Assembly (NCBI RefSeq): GCF_037893015.1
Contig: NC_133658.1
Span: 420,963,430-421,027,429, forward strand
Length of the DNA: 64,000 bases
Source of the DNA: Macrotis lagotis
Lineage: Eukaryota; Chordata; Mammalia; Peramelemorphia; Peramelidae
Reading direction: 5' to 3'
The notes under the pieces were generated by a model. It saw only the letters and a program-made list of their open reading frames with translations, made no database searches and was not told the DNA's origin. Position numbers and translations under genes: made by a program. This document shows positions 57,320 to 64,000 of the stretch, in pieces (positions within the stretch are counted from its first letter, which is position 1; each line of letters begins with the position of its first letter).

Positions 57320-57617
57320 CTTTCAAAGGAGACTATAGAATACTGTAACATCAGGGAAGTGTCATGAGATGCACATGAATTGGATTTGAGGAAGAGGGTT
57401 GCTGTACTAAATCACAAGTATCACTTTCTCCTCCATAGCCATCTGGGTCTGGTGACCAGATGTGAATCAGTACAACTGGAAATGTTCTTGGATGCAAACC
57501 CATAAGGGTTAAGTAACTTTACCAAGGTTATACAGTTGGTTGCTGAACCCAGATTTGAACTCAGGTTCTCCTGACTTCAGAGTCATTGCTCTACTTACTG
57601 TGCTATCTAATTGCCCC
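57320..57617 (-). mobile_element. Mar1-like long CORE-SINE
   Basis: Second copy of the ~295-bp SINE: 'aaggagactatagaatac', 'ctcctccatagccatctgggtctggtgacc', 'gatgtgaatcag', then the tRNA-related half ending 'tgctatctaattgcccc'. Confidence 0.7.
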
Positions 57618-57869
57618 AAGTTATATAGAAAAAAAGAGAAATATAGAAGATAAAAATATCATTCTGCAATAGATAACTTATAAAATGATATAAATGACAT
57701 TGCTCAAATGAAGAATTACAAACTGTAAATAACTATTTTCTATTTGAAAGAATCTCCAAATAATAAGGGGAATTAGTTTCAAAACAATGTTGATGCATCA
57801 GTGCACACTGAAAAAAATATTGAAGATGACAAAAGATGAGAATAAGTAAAGTAAAAGTGGTTATAAGTA
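57618..57869. other. No gene seen
   Basis: A-rich unassigned sequence. Confidence 0.4.
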
Positions 57870-58105
57870 CACAGATATAATACTGCCATATTGGTGGAAT
57901 TTTAAGTTAAAAAAAGTGTTAGAAAGAAATTTCAAATTATGTAAATAAAATAACCAAAACAGCTACACCATTTGACACAGAAATTGCTCTAATAGGTTTA
58001 ATATACTTTAGAGAAATCATTAATCTTAAGAAAGGACAAAATATTTGTAGCAGCACTTTTGTGAAGCTGGGGAGCAAACTCATATCAATTAGAGACTGGT
58101 TAAAC
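57870..58105 (+). mobile_element. Old LINE-1 late ORF2 relic
   Basis: Ordered weak matches ('agaaatcattaatcttaagaaaggacaaaat', 'tttgtagcagcacttttg', 'tagagactggttaaacaaattatagta') correspond to the end of ORF2. Confidence 0.5.
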
Positions 58106-58599
58106 AAATTATAGTATAGGGATTTCCCTGGTGGAGTCAAAATGCCTGTGTGAAGCTAACATGCTCCTGGAGCTTTTCCCTAACAAAGCTAAATGAATCC
58201 TCTATGCAGGCATTAAAACTACATATCCAATCAAGAAACAGATAAGATTCAAAAAAGTTTTCAAGGCTAGACATTGTGGAGTATATTCAGTGAAGCTCTA
58301 TCTCTGGGGGGAAAAGAGAAGTAAAGCCCAGTAAAGTGGGAGAATGGGAAAACTAATAGGAAGCTTCTAGCCACAGTTCAGTGAAAATTCCAACAGCTTG
58401 ACAACAGCTAGATAGCAAAGCACCAGGAAGGTTCCCACCCTAAACAAAGTTAGAGCCCTGGAAACACTGGACAAATAAAACCATACGAGGTTGGGAACAA
58501 ACCACTGCTTAAGCAGAACCCGGACATAAAGGAAGAAACATATCTCTGCAAAGGCAAGAAGCTACTTTGCAGATAAAGATGATAAAAATGCCACCTTGG

Positions 58600-59530
58600 A
58601 TGAAGAAAACAGAAAAATTATCCACAGGGGTAGTCAGTCTCAAAAGAGTCTATGAATTGGACTCAAATCCAAAAGCTCATGGAAAAGTCTAAAAAAATAT
58701 TCAAAGCAAAGAAGAGAAGAAGAAAAATGGAAGAAAGAAATGAGACTCATGCAGGAAAATTATGAAAAATTGACCAAAGAAATAAACTCTTTAACAATGA
58801 AAATAACCAACTGGAAAAAATGTAACTCTTCAAAAAATAATATTGACCAACTGGAAAAGGAAATACAGAAGTTAATTGAAGAAAATAAAACCATCCAAAT
58901 AAGAATTGAATAAATAGAAACCAATGAATCTATGAGACTACAAGACTCCATCAAACAAAATAAAAAGGCTAAAAAATGAAGAAAACATAAAATACCTTTA
59001 AGGAAAAACAAAGGACTTGGAACAAAAATCCAGGAGAGATAATTTATGAATCATTGTTCTACCATAAGGCCTACATAAAAAAAAGGATCTAGAAAACATC
59101 ATGCAGGAAATTATCAGGGAAATCTGTTCAAAATTGCTAGAACAAGAAGAAAAAATAGTCAAATAGAATACACAGAAACCCTCCAGAAAGAGACTCCAGG
59201 ATAAAAACTCAGAGGGTTACTATGGCCAAATCCTAGAATTCTCAAATAAAAGAGAAGCAAACCAAAAAAATTAAATTATTTAAATGTAAAGGCAACACAA
59301 TCAGACTTACACATAACTTTGCAGTCTCAAGACTTAAGGATCAGAGATCCTGTAATGCCATATACCAGAAGGCAAAGTTCCTGAGATTACAACCAAGAAT
59401 TTATGACACTACAACATTCAGCAATTACTGTCAGGAGAACAGATGGATATTCAACAAAATAGAGGAATTTCAAAATTCTCTGATTAAAAAGACCAAAACT
59501 GAACTAATAATTCAATTGCCAAATACATGA
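58600..59530 (+). pseudogene. LINE-1 ORF1 remnant
   Basis: Opens with MKKTEKLSTGVVSLKRVYEL, then lysine-rich coiled-coil sequence with stops (58700-58990), the start of the RNA-recognition part near 59040, and C-terminal sequence to about 59530. Chosen start is the first ATG ahead of the conserved N-terminal segment. Several stops disable it. Confidence 0.55.
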
Positions 59531-60465
59531 ATCCAGAGATGCATGAAAAGGTAAATGAAAAGGGGAAGGACTAAATAAAACAAAACAAATGATAGGCAAG
59601 ACCATTATATACAACCCTATAAGGGAAGACATAACACTTGTAACTCTTGAGAATTGTATTTCTCTTAGGATATAATTGAAGAGATTGGACTTAGAGGATA
59701 TATTTATGTTTGGTTCTTGTGTCTCTCCACTGAAGAGGAGCAAGATGACATCACTATGTTTGAGAGAAAACACCCTGATGAAAAGCAGGGGTCTTTAATT
59801 TCCACTTAAGTGTCTCAGTTTCCTACTTTAATTCTACTTTGCTCACAAAGCTTAGCACTTTCTTTGATAAAGGCATCATTTGCTGGGCTGTCCAGAATCA
59901 GTTTCTCACATCTCTTACAAACAATTACATATTTCGTGAGAGACTTTCAGAGTGTATCAGACTTAGAGCTCTTTGAGACTCTGTAGTTAATTAAAATAGA
60001 AGTACCTTTAGGATCAGAGGGTGAGAACCTATCTAAAAGGGTTAGAGTTAAGCCATACTTTATTTAACAAGAGTTTAAGTACCCTGCTTGGGTAACTAAC
60101 GTGGAGGGGGAAGATGGGAAAAAGTATGCTTGGGGAGAGAGAGGTAGAAATCATTTATGAAATGATTTCACTTTCGATGATACTTTGACTCATAAGGATT
60201 GTGTGTTCTTGGAGAGTACCTGAAAAGGGGGTAAGATGAAAAATGATTGTGATTGGATGTAATTCAAAACTCTTGAGAAGTGTATTCCAAAGGAGATAGA
60301 ACAGGGGCTTGATTGATAAATAATACCAGGTGAAGAGGTACAAAGATCTAGATTTAAGAGAAAAAAGAAGGGAGGGCATGAACACTGAGAAAACTCTATT
60401 CAATAGATTTGACCCAGAGAGGGAATAAGATACATTCTGATTTGGATTTAAAAATCTCACCTACT

Positions 60466-60617
60466 GGGGGCAGCTAGATGGCACAGTGGATAGAGCACTG
60501 GCCCTGTAGTCAGGTGGACCTGAGTTCAAATGTGGCCTAAGACACTTAATAATTGACTGGCCATGTGACCCTGGGTAAATCACTTAACCCCATTGTCTTA
60601 AATAAATTTTTAAAAGA
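60466..60617 (+). mobile_element. tRNA-derived marsupial SINE, first of a pair
   Basis: Well-preserved copy (gggggcagctagatggcac head, tgagttcaaat B box, tail cttaaataaatttt) in the L1 spacer. Confidence 0.9.
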
Positions 60618-60635
60618 AGAGTGGACTTTGTTTTA

Positions 60636-60783
60636 GGGGAAGCTAGGTGGTGCAGTGGATAGAACACCAGCCCTGGAGTCAGGAGGACCTGAGTTCAATT
60701 CTAACCTTAGACACTTAATAATTACTTAGCTATATGACCTTGGGCAAGTCACTTAACCCCATTGCCTTAAATAAATAAAATTT
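60636..60783 (+). mobile_element. tRNA-derived marsupial SINE, second of a pair
   Basis: Same orientation as the first, separated by about 18 bases; the tail is likewise an AAATAAAT-type repeat and not the ttgcaaaaacc form. Either a second hit in the tail of the first or a tandem unit. Confidence 0.9.
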
Positions 60784-60996
60784 AAAGAAAACCATACATA
60801 ATGTATAGGAAATGGGATGGGGATGGGGAGGGAAAGAAAGGGATGAAAGGACTGATAAAAAGGAAAGGCAAAGGCATAAGTAAAATAAGTTGCAAGTTAA
60901 ATTTAGAAAAAAATGAAAGGGAAATGGGGTTAAAATTTGTTGAGGAGGAATAAGAAGAAACAAAAGAGAAAAAAAATAAATGGGGAAAGATAGCAT

Positions 60997-63900
60997 GGAA
61001 GAAAGTATATAATTAGTAATCTTAATGATAAATGTGAATGGAATGAAGTCTCCTTCCAAAAGGAAGCAGGTAGCAGAATGTATTAAAAACCAAATTCCTA
61101 CAATATGTTGTTTACTAGAAACACATTTGAGGCAGAGAGTTACATATAGGCTATAGTAAAAATATGGAACAAGTTATATCATGCGTCAGCTTTAGTAAAT
61201 AAAAAAGTCAACTGTAGTGATCCTGATCTCAGATAAAGCAAAAGAAAAAAAAATTATCTCATTAAAAGGGAGAAGGAAGGAAACTACATCTTCTTAAAAG
61301 ACACCAATTGCATCATTATAAATCATGTGTGCATTTAGTGGTATAATATTCAAATACCTAGATGAAAAGCCCAGTGAATTACAATGAAACATAGGCAAAA
61401 TAACTTTAATAATAAGGCACCGCAACTTCACTGTCTCAGAATTTGAAAAATCCTACCACAAAATAAACAAGAAGGAAGCTAAGAAGGTGAAGAAAATCAA
61501 AGAAAACTTAGATATGATAGAACTCTAGAGAAAATTTAATGGGGAAAGAAAATAATATACTTTTTATTCTGCAGTATATGGCAGCTATACCAAAACTAAC
61601 TATGTATTAGGGATTGAAAACCTTATAATCAAATACACAAAGGTAGAAATAATAAATGCATACTCCTCAGATCATGGTTCAATAAAAATGACAAGTGGTA
61701 AATGGTCATGGAAAGATAAACCAAAAATTTATTAGAAATTTAAAAAAAATTTGAATAATGAGTGGATCAAACAGTAAGAGAGAAATAATCAATAATTATA
61801 TCCAAGAAATTGATAACAATGAGACATAATAATAAAATGTCTGGGATGCAGTCAATGCACATTTTAGGGGAAATTTTATATCTCTAAATATTTATATGAA
61901 TAAAATAGAGGAAAGGGTATGCAACTAAAAAATTAGAAAAATAACAAATTAGAGATTTCCAATTGAATACAAAATTATAAATTCTGGAAATCAAGGGAAA
62001 GATTAATAAACATGAAAACAAGAAAACATTTGATCTAATAAATAAAACTAAGAGTTACTTATATGGAAAAAATAAATAGATAAACCATTGTTTAATCTGA
62101 TTTAAAAAAAGAAATAAGAATCAAATTACCAGTATCAAAAATGAAAAGGGTTAACTAACCACCAATGGGGAAGAAATTAAGGAGATAATTCAGAGCTACT
62201 TTGTTGAACTGTATGCCAATATATTTGATAACCTGAGTGAAATGGATGAATATTTGCAAAAATACAATCTGCCCAAATTAAGAGAAGAAATAAAATACTT
62301 AAGCCCATTACAAAAAAAAAAAGAAATTGAAAAAACCAAACCTCCCTAAGAAAAAGTCTTCAAGTCCAGATGGATTTACAAGTGAAATCTCCCAAGCATG
62401 TTATGAATAATTTAATCACTCTTCTACATAAAGTATTCAAAAAAATAGAAGGAGTTCAGTGAATTCTTTTTATGACATCAATATGGTACTGATGTATTAA
62501 CCAGGAAGAATCAAAACAGACAAAGAAAATTATAAAACAATCTCCTTCATGAACATTAATGCAAAAATTTTAAATAAAATTTTAGCAATGAGATTTCAAA
62601 AGTTATTATTAGAATAATACACTATGACAATGTAGGATTGATACCAGGAATGCATGAATGGTTCAATATTAGGAAAACACTCAACATAATTAAATACATC
62701 AATAACAAATCCACCAGAAATCAAATGATTATCTCAATAGATGCTGAAAAAGTCTTTGATAAAACACAATAGTCATTACTATTAAAAACACTAAAAAGTA
62801 TAAACATAGTTTTCATTAAAATAATAAGAAGTGTATCTATCTAAAATCATCAACAAATATTATGTGTAATTGTAATACACTTGGAATATTTCCAATAAGA
62901 TCTGAAGGGGAACAAGGATGCCCATTATCATCAATACTATTCAATATAGTATTAGAAATATTCACTTTAGCAATAAGAGTAAAAAAGAAATTGAAGGAAT
63001 CACAACTGGCAATGAGGAAGCAAAGCTTTCAGTCTGCAGATGATATAATGGTATACCTAGAAAACCCAAGAAAATCATGTAAAAATCTACTTGAAACAAT
63101 TAACAAATTCAGCAAACTATCAGGAAATAAAATAAACCCACATAAATCATCTGCATTTCTACATATGAACAACAAAGACCAAGAAAGAGAAATCCCACTT
63201 AAAGCAACTGTAGAAAAAATTAAATACTTGGGAATCCATCTCCCAAGGCAAACCCAGAAAATGTATGAATAAAACTAAAAAGCATTTCTCACTCACATAA
63301 AATCAGATCAAAACAATTGGAAAACTGTCAATTGCTCATGGTTAGGTTGAGTTAATATAACAAAAATGACAGTTCTACACAAATGTGCCATATCAATCAA
63401 ACTACAAAAGAATTATTTCACTGAGCTAGAAAAAAGGGGTTACAAATTTCTCTTGAGCAACAAAAGGTCAAAAATATCAGGACAAATGATGAAAGGAAAA
63501 AAAGTAAAGGAAGGCAGCCTAGCTCTATAAGTTCTAAAATAATACCATAAAGAAGTAATCATCAAAACTGCCTAGTACTCATTAAGAAACAGCTTCTGCT
63601 GAGATTGGCTTAGAATTGGTTCAAAAGAAATAGTAGTAAATGACTACAGTAATCTACTGCTTGAAAAACTCAGAGACATTAGTTTCTGGGCTAAAGATTC
63701 ACTCCTTGACAAAAATTATGAGAAAACTGGAAAATAGTATTGTGAAAACTAGATTTAGATCAATATCTCGCACCCTATATCAAAATAAGATCAAAATGGG
63801 TATAGGACTTCAACATAAAGTGCAGCATGATAAATAAATTAATATAACAAAAATACTCTATCAGACCTAGGGAAAGGTACAAAATCATGACCAAGAATGA

Positions 63901-64000
63901 GAGTACATTTTAAATTGGAAAATGAATATTAACTATATTAAATCAAAAAGGTTTTGCTCTAATAAAATCAATGCTTCCAAAATTCGAAGGAAAACAGAAG
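60997..64000 (+). pseudogene. LINE-1 ORF2 remnant, continuing past the window
   Basis: The endonuclease start contains MINVNGMKSP (near 61027). The linker is degenerate (61200-62350). The finger motif SSSPDGFTSE-like segment lies near 62360, a palm piece QGCPLSSILFNIVLEI near 62910, and the catalytic box at 63033-63044 reads SADD instead of FADD, both aspartates being kept. The open stretch 62862-63272 is the longest intact piece (136 codons). Thumb and C-terminal parts follow to the window edge. Stops near 62350, 62770 and 63270 break it. Confidence 0.8.

Larger units (their letters stand above)
58110..64000 (+). mobile_element. LINE-1 with 5' region, ORF1, long spacer and ORF2, running off the window
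   Basis: The 5' region (58110-58599) leads to ORF1 (58600-59530), a spacer of about 1.2 kb after subtracting two SINEs, and ORF2 from about 60997 that is still in its C-terminal part at the window end. This is the only copy here with all coding parts in order and no large deletion seen, though both frames are broken. Confidence 0.8.

Overview
This window reads as marsupial nuclear DNA: AT-rich, almost wholly made of retrotransposon relics, with no intact host gene. The diagnosis rests on more than a dozen copies of a ~150-bp tRNA-derived SINE (head GGGGCAGCTAGGTGG, internal GAGTTCAAATC-type B box, tail CCATTGCCTTGCAAAAA), two longer Mar1-like CORE-SINEs, MIR and L2 relics, and many LINE-1 copies on both strands. 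I think of a dasyurid or another australidelphian from the SINE tail, but only 'marsupial' is firm. All family names are from recognition; no library search was possible.

Layout. 1-5.5 kb: a broken plus-strand L1 carrying nested insertions, among them a solo LTR with an exact 6-bp target duplication. 5.5-10.5 kb: a decayed class II (betaretrovirus-like) endogenous retrovirus with gag capsid/nucleocapsid and protease remains, then a degenerate C2H2 zinc-finger gene where pol should be, then env-like cysteine-containing sequence, a purine tract and an LTR-like block. 10.5-21 kb: an L1 3' part, SINEs, MIR relics, L1 scraps and the least repetitive DNA, holding a candidate 198-bp exon (minus strand, 20486-20683) and a coiled-coil pseudogene fragment (~14.83-15.07 kb). 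21-28 kb: L1 5' ends and minus-strand elements with an ORF1 but no ORF2 (HAL1-like), one inside another. 28-40.4 kb: a plus-strand L1 with a SINE, HAL1-like pieces and a younger 2.9-kb L1 nested in it, followed by a second old L1. 40.4-41.7 kb: L2-like relic and AT microsatellites. 41.7-46.6 kb: a minus-strand L1 lacking most of its RT region. 46.6-52.4 kb: SINEs and old L1 scraps. 52.4-57.1 kb: a minus-strand L1 with the best ORF2 here, carrying a near-perfect 163-bp inverted duplication. 58.1-64 kb: a plus-strand L1 running off the window end.

No reading frame looks functional: every recognisable protein (L1 ORF1p, L1 ORF2p, retroviral Gag/Pro, zinc fingers) is broken by stops or frameshifts. 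What the window offers is insertion history: target-site duplications give the order of several nested events. The retrovirus/zinc-finger juxtaposition is the most unusual arrangement, and whether it is capture or chance cannot be settled from this sequence alone.
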